Assembly (NCBI GenBank): GCA_024405215.1
Contig: JAKSPB010000030.1
Span: forward strand, 1-37,484
Origin: Lentisphaeria bacterium
GTDB taxonomy: Bacteria > Verrucomicrobiota > Lentisphaeria > Oligosphaerales > Oligosphaeraceae
DNA length: 37,484 nt
Direction of reading: 5' to 3'
Under the pieces are notes generated by a model. The model was not told the origin of the DNA, did not search any database, and saw nothing but the letters and a program-made list of their open reading frames with translations. This document shows positions 26,001 through 33,684 of this stretch, piece by piece. The stretch's first letter is position 1. The number at the start of each line of letters is the position of its first letter. The position numbers and the translations under genes were made by a program.

Positions 26001-26777
26001 CTCCTGGCTCTTGAAATAGAACTGGTCCGTGCCGAATTTCATGCGCTTCGGATCGTTTATTGTGGTCTGCGTTCCGATGCAGACCATCAGATCCTGTGCC
26101 TCGGCATCCTCCTGGCGCAGATAATGCGCGTCATTTGTCACGACCAGCCCCAGTCCCAATTTGTTGGCAATCTCGATCAACTGAGGATTGGTCTGTTTCT
26201 GCTCCTCCAGTCCATGGTCCTGCAATTCGATGAAGTAGTTCTTCTCGCCCAGCAGATCCCGGTATTTCCGCGCAATCTCAAAGGCCTCCTTCTCCTTGCC
26301 TTGCAGAAGCAAATGCGGAATCTGCCCGGACAGACAGGCCGAAAGGACAATGACGCCCTCCTTGTATTTCGCCAGGGTCTCGAAGTCAATGCGGGGTTTG
26401 TAGTAGTAGCCGCGCAGCCATGCCTCCTCCGACATGTGACACATGTTTACATAGCCCTGATTGTTCTCCGCAAGCACCACCAAGTGAAAACGCTCCTTGT
26501 TGGTCTCGCTCATATTGTGATCCAGACGGCTCCCCGGAGCGACATAGAACTCGCAGCCGACAATGCCATTCAAATCGTACGGATCCGTCTTGTCGTGCTG
26601 CATGGCCTCGCAGGCCTGCGTCAGCGCATACACGCCGCTCATGGAGCCATGGTCGGTCAAGGCGACCGCCGGCATCCCGAACGCCTTTGCCTGCTTGATG
26701 ATAGAACTTACAGACTGTGCCCCGTCCAATAGGCTGTAGTCGGAATGAACGTGAAGGTGCGCGAAAGGTATTGTCAT
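23052..26777 (-). CDS. dnaE: DNA polymerase III alpha subunit
   Basis: Protein of 1241 residues, the replicative polymerase. The PHP domain begins HLHVHSDYSLLDG, with ALTDHGSM close behind. The palm aspartates are in PDFDIDLCERRR, with the third in KMDFLGLKTLTLIQ. The (HhH)2 region is GVGEGIVQTILEVR, and the OB-fold beta-binding part includes FRTGAYLSSCVKKFSKKSQKPFAILTLES in pieces. Metal-binding His residues of the PHP domain appear intact, so proofreading or pyrophosphatase activity is possible. I chose the ATG at 26777. The frame runs 12 codons further upstream, but that extension lies in an inverted-repeat element and is probably not translated. Downstream copA follows at 12 bp. Confidence 0.96.
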   Translation of the reverse strand: MTIPFAHLHVHSDYSLLDGAQSVSSIIKQAKAFGMPAVALTDHGSMSGVYALTQACEAMQHDKTDPYDLNGIVGCEFYVAPGSRLDHNMSETNKERFHLVVLAENNQGYVNMCHMSEEAWLRGYYYKPRIDFETLAKYKEGVIVLSACLSGQIPHLLLQGKEKEAFEIARKYRDLLGEKNYFIELQDHGLEEQKQTNPQLIEIANKLGLGLVVTNDAHYLRQEDAEAQDLMVCIGTQTTINDPKRMKFGTDQFYFKSQEEMAQLFPQLPEAMSNTVDIAKRCHVHLKTVDGDGANHYPDYPEPPSPERTEFEKGITEEILQAEFERLRKKKAFEKQTDDELHDFAISEIVRERHLRKLCHDGLMWRFKFDPDKDEITPERQKILDRMNYEVGIIKRMGFVSYYLVVWDFLHYAANIGVPLGPGRGSGAGSLVAYLIGITHIDPLRYNLLFERFLNPERVSPPDFDIDLCERRRHEVIEYVRAKYGEDRVVQIGVFGTLKAKQVVKDVARAMGWSFDDGNKFAKLIPADPHMTLEIALHGSTKLGFPENKELQEKIDSSPECQKLWKYAKVLEGLNRNMSIHAAGVIIGDMPVAEVAPISRGAGDEAITQFSSIPCESLGLLKMDFLGLKTLTLIQDALDLIEESTGKKILSNEIPEGDANTYKLLSEGKTIAVFQLESGGMQDLCRKWQPERLEDVIALIAIYRPGPMEFIPDFLGRKAGTIPMDYDVPEMEPLLAETNGIMLYQEQIMQVAQAVAGFSLGQADILRRAIGKKKIKVMEAMKVTFQDGCEQHGISREISENIWAKILKFAGYGFNKSHSAAYGLMTYRTAFLKANYPAAFMAAVLTSELTNSEKLSFYLKECREMGIKVLQPDVNICGKFFSVSGSDIRFGLAAIKGVGEGIVQTILEVRHKEGPFKDLEDFCKRVEGVNSRVLEALILSGGMDSFGKRRSQLLAASADAMAAGAADRKDRSAGQLSLFDMMGEEDQASTAIQYPDIPEMDRDVLLGHEKALLGFYVSGHPIDAGREVIDTFQLDDLADIPALPDETIFRTGAYLSSCVKKFSKKSQKPFAILTLESKESSLEAMLFNREYENIMKNNPELLNPGTVFMAEGEVSHDEDNDKVTTRLTVNHLIPLDKAAELFCAKVNLTIEEQDATPDKMAQLVQVCGHHSGTTEVHIALRLENGTCLFYKHESLCIKPIAKVLDTMRELFGAEAVTLRGSKVRTQPKKRWSGPFQGGGND

Positions 26778-26781
26778 GGCT

Positions 26782-26939
26782 CGAGGCTTTTGCAAAAGGC
26801 CATTGGAAGGCACTTTTCAAGGATTTCGGAGGCAATTTGCTCCAAGCGCAAAGGCGTAATTCACCACAACGCGAAGCACTTGAAGAGAAGTGCCCCGAAT
26901 GGACGGAAAGTACCCAAAGCGACTTTTGCAAAAGCCTCG
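26782..26939. repeat. 158-bp element with 17-bp terminal inverted repeats
   Basis: Exact ends CGAGGCTTTTGCAAAAG (26782-26798) and its complement (26923-26939) flank about 124 bp that hold no gene. Similarity continues weakly inward (both arms reach a short run like ACTTTTC/ACTTTCC), as in a miniature inverted-repeat element. Each end is itself a CTTTTGCAAAAG palindrome. It lies 4 bp before the dnaE start codon, so it would form most of the dnaE leader and may contain its promoter or an operator pair. Confidence 0.65.
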
Positions 26940-26945
26940 CTCGTT

Positions 26946-26977
26946 AAAAAAAGCGGCTCCCGGAAACAGGGGAGCCG
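26946..26977 (-). terminator. intrinsic terminator of the secreted-protein gene
   Basis: On the minus strand CGGCTCCC pairs with GGGAGCCG over an 8-nt loop, followed after one C by seven T. It ends the transcript of the gene at 27071-28090 and separates it from dnaE. Confidence 0.9.
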
Positions 26978-27006
26978 ATGCAATTACAGATGATTCACGC
27001 GAAATC

Positions 27007-27047
27007 GCATAAGACCGAAAATCATTCAATATCCTGCGGTCTTATGC
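27007..27047. repeat. 11-bp inverted repeat after the secreted-protein gene
   Basis: GCATAAGACCG and CGGTCTTATGC are separated by 19 bp. The repeat lies between the stop at 27071 and the intrinsic terminator. It has no T-run; it could be an additional 3'-end stem or a protein site. Confidence 0.55.
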
Positions 27048-27070
27048 AATCGAAGAGACAGCTTTCAGAA

Positions 27071-28090
27071 TTACCGAAGATCGCGCGCACGGCCTACGGG
27101 AGAGCGATAGCCGCGGCCGTTGCCGCCTTCACTTTCCATTTCCGCCTCCATCTGAGCGGCGCGTTCCGCTTCGCGGACCTGATGGGCCTGGCGACGCTTG
27201 AGGTCGTCCTTGCGATACATGAGCGTGTCTTCCACCATTTCGGAAGGCATCTTCCAAGTGTCGTTGATATAGACCCAGCCACGGGGGAGGTTCTGGTCGA
27301 ACTGCTTTTGCTGCATCTCCTTGACCATCTTGGAAATGGCTTCTTCCTTGTCGATGTTGAACTTGGTGATCAGCCGGTGCTTGGCAATCTCCTCCTGACG
27401 GGCCTTCTCGTTCAGATCTGGATAGAAGCGGACACGGAATACTTCAGGAAGATCATTCTTGTTCAACATATTACGGCCAATCCACAATTTGAAGGGGCCA
27501 TTCAGGCGGAAAGTGCCCTTGTAGGTGCGGCGAGGCTCGTTGCCATGGGCGAAACGAATTTCCACCGTTTCTCCTTCCTTGTAAAGAGGAATCAATTCCT
27601 CGGCATCCTTGATTTCCTGGGCTTCCAGTTCGGCAAAGTTCTTCTTGAACTCAGGCATGGCCTCTACAATCTTTCTTGCCTCCTCCTGGAGATCGTGCTT
27701 CGTGCGAAGATCCACCTTGGCGGGCCTGACACCATCGGAAAAGGAATCCATCTCGTTGCCGCCGAACTTCTTCGTCACGACCGCCTTGATCTTGTCAATA
27801 TCCAGTTTGTATTTGGGAGTGTCATCTTCCTTCTTTTCGGAATTCGGGCCATCATACATCATCGGACCGGCATCATACATGCCGCCGTTGTTGCCGTTCT
27901 TGTTCTTCTGATAGTCCTCGAGAATCTTGCGGTATTCCGCTTCCTGAACGGAAACCTGATTCAGAATCTCCTTGGAGATCTCCGTGATGCGGCGCTCGTT
28001 CCACTTGATGTCATATTTTGACTTGGCCTCGCCAATCAAGATGCCAAGGAAGAGGAAAGCCATAATGGCCAGCAACTTGCGATTTGTCAT
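27071..28090 (-). CDS. secreted protein of unknown function
   Basis: I do not recognise a family. The 339-residue product has a signal peptide (MTNRKLLAIMAFLFLGILIGEA). After it comes a charged helical stretch, a Gly/Asn/Tyr/Met-rich low-complexity segment at about 63-82 (NGNNGGMYDAGPMMYDG), a mixed domain at about 90-250 with a beta-rich stretch (ETVEIRFAHGNEPRRTYKG), and a Lys/Glu/Arg-rich probable coiled coil at about 290-320 ending in a Gly/Arg-rich tail. A role in the periplasm or cell envelope is likely. This gene differs from most others in the window by having a good Shine-Dalgarno (AAGGAG) and a strong intrinsic terminator, suggesting high, independent expression. Confidence 0.75.
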   Translation of the reverse strand: MTNRKLLAIMAFLFLGILIGEAKSKYDIKWNERRITEISKEILNQVSVQEAEYRKILEDYQKNKNGNNGGMYDAGPMMYDGPNSEKKEDDTPKYKLDIDKIKAVVTKKFGGNEMDSFSDGVRPAKVDLRTKHDLQEEARKIVEAMPEFKKNFAELEAQEIKDAEELIPLYKEGETVEIRFAHGNEPRRTYKGTFRLNGPFKLWIGRNMLNKNDLPEVFRVRFYPDLNEKARQEEIAKHRLITKFNIDKEEAISKMVKEMQQKQFDQNLPRGWVYINDTWKMPSEMVEDTLMYRKDDLKRRQAHQVREAERAAQMEAEMESEGGNGRGYRSPVGRARDLR

Positions 28091-28095
28091 TGTCG

Positions 28096-28101
28096 CTCCT
28101 T
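28096..28101 (-). promoter_or_regulatory. Shine-Dalgarno site AAGGAG
   Basis: AAGGAG lies 5 bases before the ATG at 28090. It is the only strong ribosome-binding site found at a gene start in this window, which also fixes the start. A TATAGT box at 28150-28155 on the same strand could be the -10 of the promoter; a TTGACT at 28181-28186 is too far away (25 bp) for normal spacing. Confidence 0.75.
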
Positions 28102-28193
28102 TTTATGAAAAAAATGATGATGAGAAACCAATAAGCCGGAAAGTACATTACTATAGCCGGAAAACCTTTTTTTGCAGAAAAGTCAACTACAAT

Positions 28194-29300
28194 TCACAGA
28201 TAGGCCTCCAAAATCTGATCGTTGTAAAGAAGCCCTTTGGGAGTCGGGCGCAAGCCTTCATCATCCCATTTGACCAAGCCATCCCGATATAGTTCCCGGG
28301 AAGCGGGCAATTGCTGGACTTCCACCTTTTGGAAGTTTGTAACATTTTGCAAATCAGTCCATTTCCAACCATCAACCGTCCGCATTCCAAAGGCCAGCAC
28401 TTCCCGTCTCCTGGCCTCCAGGGCCAGTTCGTCCACTTCCGGAGGAACGCCGCGCAGCCACTCCGACAACGCCGACGGATTGGCGAAACGGAATTGTCCG
28501 TCAAAGGATACTGCCGCCGGGCCGCAGCCCAGATAAGTCTGTCCATGCCATACTTCGTAGTTATGCCGACACTCACAGCCGGGACGGCAGAAGTTGGATA
28601 TCTCATATCGCCGCAGGCCGTGCCGCCCAAGAAACTCGTCGTTCCATTTCCAGCATTCCAGAAAGAGCTCGTCATCGTCGTCTGCGGGAGGGAGCCGTTT
28701 TGCCAGCGGCGTCCCCTCCTCCAGAATCAGACTGTAGCAGGAGAGATGGTCCGGCTGAAACGCCATCGCCATCTCCAGGTCCGCTTTCCATTCCTCCAGC
28801 GCCTCTCCCGGAATCGCGTAGATGAGATCCAAGTTCAAGCGATTTCCAGGATGCCGACGCCAACGGGAGACGATTTCCGGCAGGTTCGCCAAAGTGCCGC
28901 GTCGCCCGATTTTCCGCCGAAGCGCTTCCTGGAAGGACTGCACTCCCATGGACAGCCGGTTCACACCGCCCTCCTGTAGCACCTCCGTCTTTTCCGGAGT
29001 CAAGGATTCCGGATTTGCCTCGGAACTCCATTCGCAATCCGTCTCCAGACGGAAATACCGCCGGACCATCTCCAGCAACCGCTGAAGATTCTCCGCGGTC
29101 AGCGCTGACGGCGTCCCTCCGCCAATGAAGATGGAGCGCAACGGCATGCATTCTGCCTTTTTCCGCCGGAACTCCTCCTCCAGGGCATCCAGATACTCCC
29201 CCTGCTCTTCTGGCGAAGAATGTCCCTGGGAGGCGAAAGCGCAGTAGTCGCACTTGCCTCCGGAACAAAAAGGGACATGGACATACAAGGAACGGAACAT
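28194..29300 (-). CDS. HemW-like radical SAM protein
   Basis: Protein of 368 residues similar to HemW (formerly annotated as oxygen-independent coproporphyrinogen oxidase), a heme-binding chaperone. YVHVPFC opens the radical SAM domain, followed by FIGGGTPSAL, SSEANPESLT, VNRLSMGVQSF, LDLIYAIPGE and LSCYSLILEEGTPLAKR. Two deviations stand out. The cluster motif reads C-SGG-K-C-DY-C, that is CX4CX2C with one extra residue compared with CX3CX2C, and the HemW motif HNxxYW reads HNYEVW. The C-terminal winged-helix-like HemN_C part is present. It could be a functional variant, a heme-independent paralogue, or decaying. The start is the only ATG upstream of the family strand. It lies 36 bp after the DUF5107 gene. 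Confidence 0.82.
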   Translation of the reverse strand: MFRSLYVHVPFCSGGKCDYCAFASQGHSSPEEQGEYLDALEEEFRRKKAECMPLRSIFIGGGTPSALTAENLQRLLEMVRRYFRLETDCEWSSEANPESLTPEKTEVLQEGGVNRLSMGVQSFQEALRRKIGRRGTLANLPEIVSRWRRHPGNRLNLDLIYAIPGEALEEWKADLEMAMAFQPDHLSCYSLILEEGTPLAKRLPPADDDDELFLECWKWNDEFLGRHGLRRYEISNFCRPGCECRHNYEVWHGQTYLGCGPAAVSFDGQFRFANPSALSEWLRGVPPEVDELALEARRREVLAFGMRTVDGWKWTDLQNVTNFQKVEVQQLPASRELYRDGLVKWDDEGLRPTPKGLLYNDQILEAYL

Positions 29301-29336
29301 TGCGTAGGGGAATGAAACCTGTTGAGATTCGTGGCC

Positions 29337-31355
29337 TTACCGATTGGGAACAGATGGTCTGAAATCGTACTCCGGCGGAAGATCGACGGAGTCCACATCA
29401 AAGGGGAGGCCTTTTTCCTGCGCTTCTTTTTCCCGGATCAAGAAGTAGATTTCCGAGAAAGTGCTTTCCCCCTCGCGGATATCAGGCAGTTTCCGCAAGG
29501 ATTCCTCCTGGATCATCTTCTCGGCGCGCCGCCAATCGCCATTTCCTGCGACGGCAAAAGCGTAGAGGAAACGCACCATCGGCGTCTGCCGGACACTCTC
29601 CGGAAGAATGTTCTCGTAGATGCGAAGAATCGTCTTCCACTGCTGGAATTCCCGGCAGTTCCGGAACACCTCCTTGACCAAGGAGGCATTGTCGGGAGAA
29701 AGAGCAATCGCCGCCTCGCCGTGTTCCGCGCACAATTCGGTTTCGCCCAGCAGGCGTTCCGTGCAGGCCAGGCCGAAAAAGCCCAATGTGCTGGAACGCG
29801 AGGAGAGCGACTTCAGGAAAGAAGCCTTCGCGCCCGCATAGTCCTGCCGTTGGAAACGATTGATGGCAATATGCGCCTGCAGATACCAGTTGCCTGGATT
29901 GCTCTTCTCCGTAGCCAGAAGCAGCTCGTAGAATTCGTCCTGGACCATATAGGAAGAGACAAGGCAGTCTCCCTCTGGCTCCGGGAAGCCCTTGCCTTCC
30001 AGCAGCCCTGCCCACGCCTGCTGGAGTTCTCCGACTTCTCCAAAGTCCAGGTGCGTCTCCAGAGGTTTCTCGCCTGCGCATTTGCGCCTGGCATTTTCCA
30101 GAGCGCCCCAGCCAGAGCCCTCATAGAGCCGCACCCCTTTCTTGAGGGCGAAACTCTCGCGGGTGCGCTCAAGCGTTTCGTCCAGGACTTCCTGCGGCAA
30201 TGCCGCATCCAGTCGGCTGAGGCACTCCTGGCGCGCGACCGCCCAGTCGCCGAAGATTTTTTCCGGAGTCGTCTGCAATGATCCGTACGCCTCCAGCCAT
30301 TCCCAGACCGCATGGGCCGGCATGGGCATGCATTCGGTCTGCGTCTTGCAAATCCCGCCCTGGATCTCCAGATAGGTCTGCGTCCCCGGCCCCAGCAGAT
30401 GACGTTGCCAGTGGCGACCGCCATTGCTCATGCCCCAGGTGAAGAGCTTGCGCCCCTGGAGGCGATGCGTGGACGCCAGGACCATGCCGTTGCCATCCGC
30501 TTCGGCGACCACCTCGAACCGCCTGCAATCCGCATCGAGATTGAAGAAGTTGTCCTTGGCAATGGGATGGTTCATGGGATAGGTGGCATCGAAATTCTCG
30601 CGGGAAATCGGCAGCGGGTGTCTTGAAAGGGAATCCACGCCATCACGCAGAGAGTAATTCACGTACGTGGAATTCGCCGGAACCACGATGCGCTGCCTGC
30701 GATGTTCCGCCACGGCGATATTCACCCAATAATAGAACGGGACCTCTTTGTCGCAGGGGTTGACGACGCGCACACGGTTGAACAGGAATTTCGATCCGGC
30801 AGGCAGGAAGAAATCCAACTGATAGGTGATTTGCCGAATCCGGTTGAATTCGTAGAAGCGCAGGACGGGCGTACCGTCGGTGTCCTGCAGGACATCCGTG
30901 AAAAGCGGCGACAGCGTGTATGCGTCATGCCCGCGGACACCGAAATTATATTCCGCGCCGCCAGCAGTCCAGGCATTGCAGATACCCAGGAAACTCGGCC
31001 GGAAGAGCGGATTCTCGTAGAAGACATCCCGCTGGAGATCCTTGTCGTAGAGTTTCCAGAGACGACCGCCCATGCGCGGCAGGAAGACCGCCTTCAAGTG
31101 CTCGTTCTCCAGCGTCACGCAGGGGAAATCGCAAGGAGAATCACTCCAGGAATAGCCATCCACCATGCAATAAGGCATGACGGTATTGACTCCGCCGAAT
31201 CCCACATGGAGACCATCCTCCTCGGGGACTTCGGAGACAAACTGATGGGGCGGAAGAGGGCGAATCGCCGGCAAATTCGAGACCGCCAGATTCTTGTCGC
31301 CACGAATCGTATATACCCCGGTCTCAAGGCTCGTTAATCCAGAAACGATTTTCAT
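29337..31355 (-). CDS. DUF5107 protein with TPR-like C-terminus
   Basis: Protein of 672 residues. The N-terminal half has the DUF5107 pattern: VTLENEHLKAVFLPRMGGR, then LWKLYDK, FYENPLFRPSF, NAWTAGGAEYNFG and FNRVRVVNPCDKEVPFYYWVN. This looks like a beta-supersandwich related to galactose mutarotase and glycosidase accessory domains. The C-terminal 250 residues contain repeated helix pairs of TPR character (NWYLQAHIAINRFQRQDYAG and later units). No signal peptide is seen. Proteins of this family occur in carbohydrate loci; a sugar-binding or hydrolase role is plausible but unproven. The ATG at 31355 is preferred over an in-frame TTG two codons upstream. Palindromic copy C lies about 75-105 bp upstream of it, in its leader. 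Confidence 0.82.
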   Translation of the reverse strand: MKIVSGLTSLETGVYTIRGDKNLAVSNLPAIRPLPPHQFVSEVPEEDGLHVGFGGVNTVMPYCMVDGYSWSDSPCDFPCVTLENEHLKAVFLPRMGGRLWKLYDKDLQRDVFYENPLFRPSFLGICNAWTAGGAEYNFGVRGHDAYTLSPLFTDVLQDTDGTPVLRFYEFNRIRQITYQLDFFLPAGSKFLFNRVRVVNPCDKEVPFYYWVNIAVAEHRRQRIVVPANSTYVNYSLRDGVDSLSRHPLPISRENFDATYPMNHPIAKDNFFNLDADCRRFEVVAEADGNGMVLASTHRLQGRKLFTWGMSNGGRHWQRHLLGPGTQTYLEIQGGICKTQTECMPMPAHAVWEWLEAYGSLQTTPEKIFGDWAVARQECLSRLDAALPQEVLDETLERTRESFALKKGVRLYEGSGWGALENARRKCAGEKPLETHLDFGEVGELQQAWAGLLEGKGFPEPEGDCLVSSYMVQDEFYELLLATEKSNPGNWYLQAHIAINRFQRQDYAGAKASFLKSLSSRSSTLGFFGLACTERLLGETELCAEHGEAAIALSPDNASLVKEVFRNCREFQQWKTILRIYENILPESVRQTPMVRFLYAFAVAGNGDWRRAEKMIQEESLRKLPDIREGESTFSEIYFLIREKEAQEKGLPFDVDSVDLPPEYDFRPSVPNR

Positions 31356-31427
31356 AATCAATCAAATTGCCCAAAAAAGGAAATTACATGCTTAAGTTGC
31401 CTACGCGTCCTGACGAGGCATTTTCCC

Positions 31428-31458
31428 CGAGGCTTGCGCCTCCGGCACAGGACAAGAC
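31428..31458 (-). repeat. dispersed palindromic element, copy C
   Basis: On the minus strand GTCTTGTCCTGTGCC (31444-31458) is followed by GAGGC-GCAA-GCCTC (31442 down to 31429), a perfect 5-bp stem with a GCAA loop. The preceding minus-strand sequence again has TTGACGGCA. It lies in the 238-bp gap upstream of the DUF5107 gene and in the same orientation as that gene. Confidence 0.75.
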
Positions 31459-31554
31459 GCTTCCATTGCCGTCAACCCCTGACGACAACGATGCACTTTT
31501 GCAATATAAGGTCGTTTTCCCTATCTGCGATGCCTTTCAGGAAAACAAATCTCC

Positions 31555-31570
31555 CGTCCACGGCTGGACG
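31555..31570 (-). terminator. small hairpin after the GHL6-like gene
   Basis: CGTCCA-GCCG-TGGACG forms a perfect 6-bp stem 23 bp after the minus-strand stop at 31594, with GGAGATTTGTTTTCC following. A weak candidate for transcript termination. Confidence 0.3.
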
Positions 31571-31593
31571 AGACTAACCAAACATGAAGTCCT

Positions 31594-33546
31594 TTAGCCG
31601 AATTCTACCGCAACCATCTGATGGCAAATGAATTTATCCACTTTAAAAGATAAGTGTCCATCCGCTGGTGTGAACGGGATTTCCTGATGCTGCGGTTCAA
31701 GAAAAACCTTTCTTGCTTTTCTTGTCCGGACCTGAAGCGAGACGGAAATGTCACAAAGCGGTAGAAGTTCGTCAACGACTTCCAGGCCGTCGCCGCGTTT
31801 CAGGAGATTGGCATAAAGCAGATGCACCACCTGCCGGGAGTTCCTTTCGTCTTCCGTGACATAGCACCTGGCCATGGAAGGGAGATTCGTGACGACAATC
31901 CGCTTTTCTCCCAGCATTTCCGCGATGACACTCACCAGAAAATCCTTCAGGATGACCTGCCCATGTTCGGCGTAGCTGGCAAAGAGCGTCATGGACAACG
32001 CACATAGGTTGCCTTTGCGTACGCCAAGCGCCAATCCGGATGCCTCCAGGCGGTTCGGCGTGTAGCAGTGTCCGCAGAAATGCTGCGGTGTGCGGTTGAA
32101 ATATGGCTCATAGATGTCGCCAAGAGATTCCCCGGAAGTCACTTTCAGCTTGATGCTCTCCGCATAGCAGACAACCGGCGAACTAAGATATTCCGGACGA
32201 TATTCTGCCTTCGGGAGCATATACATGGGATACAACTCCGATTTTTCACCGATTTCCGCCCCGAAATCCAAAGACAATTGCCGCAGCGCTTCTCCCGCCA
32301 CCATCACTTTTCCGCCACAGGAGAGGTACATCTGCAAATCAGCCTTTTCCTTTTCCGTCAGCCTATCCTCTTCCGAAAGAATCACCATCGGATATCCGGA
32401 ATAATCCATGTCTGCCCGAAGGACATCAAAAAGGAAATGGCCCTCCTGGAGAACCCTGGAAATGCCTATGGCCGATGGTGTTCCAAGGTTGCTTGCCAGC
32501 ACGGCGATTTCCGCGCGATTCACTGCCGTGCGGCAGAATGGCTCTTTCGCCCGGACTTCCCGATAGGCCTGTCCTATGACGCGGTAGGTCGATTCATCCA
32601 GTCGCCCGCAGGGATGGCACTGATCGCCGATGGAGCATTTGGCTCCCGCCGCCAGCATCAGCGAACACTCATAGCGCAAAGCCTGAGGTGTCTTCAAGCC
32701 GCCGAATTCTCCCCACGTGTGATGAAATTTCCCCGTCATGCCCGTGAAGGCGAACCCCGTCTTTCGGGCAAAAGCCGCCGTCAGAGGGAAATGGTCATAT
32801 CCCCATCCTCCTGTCGGCAGAGACTCCAGTTCCCAATGCGTGTAGTAAGGGAAAAAGCGCGATGCCGCAGGTTTGACATGGCAGGAGTTGTGGAATGCCG
32901 GCATATTCGGGGCAAGTTCCCGAACGGTCGCCATGAGCTTGTCGTAGTATTTTTGCATCACGATTTCGCCAAACGCCAAACGGTCCTGATGCTCTTCCGG
33001 ATTCAGCCCCAAGGCACGCATGGACGCCTGGCAGCTCGGGCAGCGGCACTCTCCCTGGAAGACGATGTCAAAAAACAGTCCGTCGGCATCCGGGAAGTTC
33101 CGAATGACCTCCTCAGTCTGCTCGCAAAGGAAATCCAAATAGGCCGTATTGAAACAGAGCTTATGAAACAACGGCGGATTGCCGGCGCCGCCCCATGCCT
33201 GCTGGCCTTCCGGAGGCACTTCGCGCCATTCGGGATGACGCCGGAACGCCTCCTCGTTCCCTCCAACGGAAATATATACGGGGGCCTTGATGCCTACCGC
33301 ATGGGCGGCATCAAGCTGCGCGCGCAAGAGATTGAATTTCAGCATCGGATGGACAGGACCTACTGCAGACGGATAATAGCAGAAGCCATGATGGCAAACC
33401 GCAAAGCAGGTAATGGAATCCACTGCGGCATCCAGCAATGTCCTCTGGAACTCCTCGGGATGAAATTCGCCGCCTACCCCGGGAATGTCCCCGCCTGTGT
33501 GAAAATCCAGATGGACCTGCCGAAAACACAACTGCTCTTCTTTCAT
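31594..33546 (-). CDS. GHL6 / GH42-like glycosidase
   Basis: Protein of 650 residues from MKEEQLCFRQ. It resembles hypothetical glycosyl hydrolase 6 and beta-galactosidase-trimerisation-type proteins: a TIM barrel at about 5-350 (VHLDFHTGGDIPGVG, FAVCHHG, GIKAPVYISVGGNEE, DADGLFFDIVFQGEC) followed by a flavodoxin-like trimerisation domain at about 355-540 (RADMDYSGYPMVILSEEDRLT, then LQMYLSCGGKVMVAGEA) and a beta domain. A Cys cluster CRCPSC sits after the FFDIVF strand. No signal peptide is seen. Substrate is unknown; fucose- or galactose-containing glycans are possible by family relation. ATGs at 33555 and 33576 are in frame and cannot be excluded. It is about 140 bp after the DUF4838 gene on the same strand. 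Confidence 0.8.
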   Translation of the reverse strand: MKEEQLCFRQVHLDFHTGGDIPGVGGEFHPEEFQRTLLDAAVDSITCFAVCHHGFCYYPSAVGPVHPMLKFNLLRAQLDAAHAVGIKAPVYISVGGNEEAFRRHPEWREVPPEGQQAWGGAGNPPLFHKLCFNTAYLDFLCEQTEEVIRNFPDADGLFFDIVFQGECRCPSCQASMRALGLNPEEHQDRLAFGEIVMQKYYDKLMATVRELAPNMPAFHNSCHVKPAASRFFPYYTHWELESLPTGGWGYDHFPLTAAFARKTGFAFTGMTGKFHHTWGEFGGLKTPQALRYECSLMLAAGAKCSIGDQCHPCGRLDESTYRVIGQAYREVRAKEPFCRTAVNRAEIAVLASNLGTPSAIGISRVLQEGHFLFDVLRADMDYSGYPMVILSEEDRLTEKEKADLQMYLSCGGKVMVAGEALRQLSLDFGAEIGEKSELYPMYMLPKAEYRPEYLSSPVVCYAESIKLKVTSGESLGDIYEPYFNRTPQHFCGHCYTPNRLEASGLALGVRKGNLCALSMTLFASYAEHGQVILKDFLVSVIAEMLGEKRIVVTNLPSMARCYVTEDERNSRQVVHLLYANLLKRGDGLEVVDELLPLCDISVSLQVRTRKARKVFLEPQHQEIPFTPADGHLSFKVDKFICHQMVAVEFG

Positions 33547-33684
33547 CTTTGTCATTCCGCGCTGATTTCCAACCATGCTGGTTACACTAAAACTTCACAA
33601 ACAGCATTTCGTTTTTTATGGTTTATCTTAGAGGCGCTGCCTTTTCGTAAATTGTCAGAATTTCGTTTCACTCACGGAAAAAAA

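Noticed and set aside
31367-31597. A 76-codon plus-strand frame in the gap before the DUF5107 gene
   Set aside because: It overlaps palindromic copy C, has no conserved look and no initiation context; treated as intergenic.
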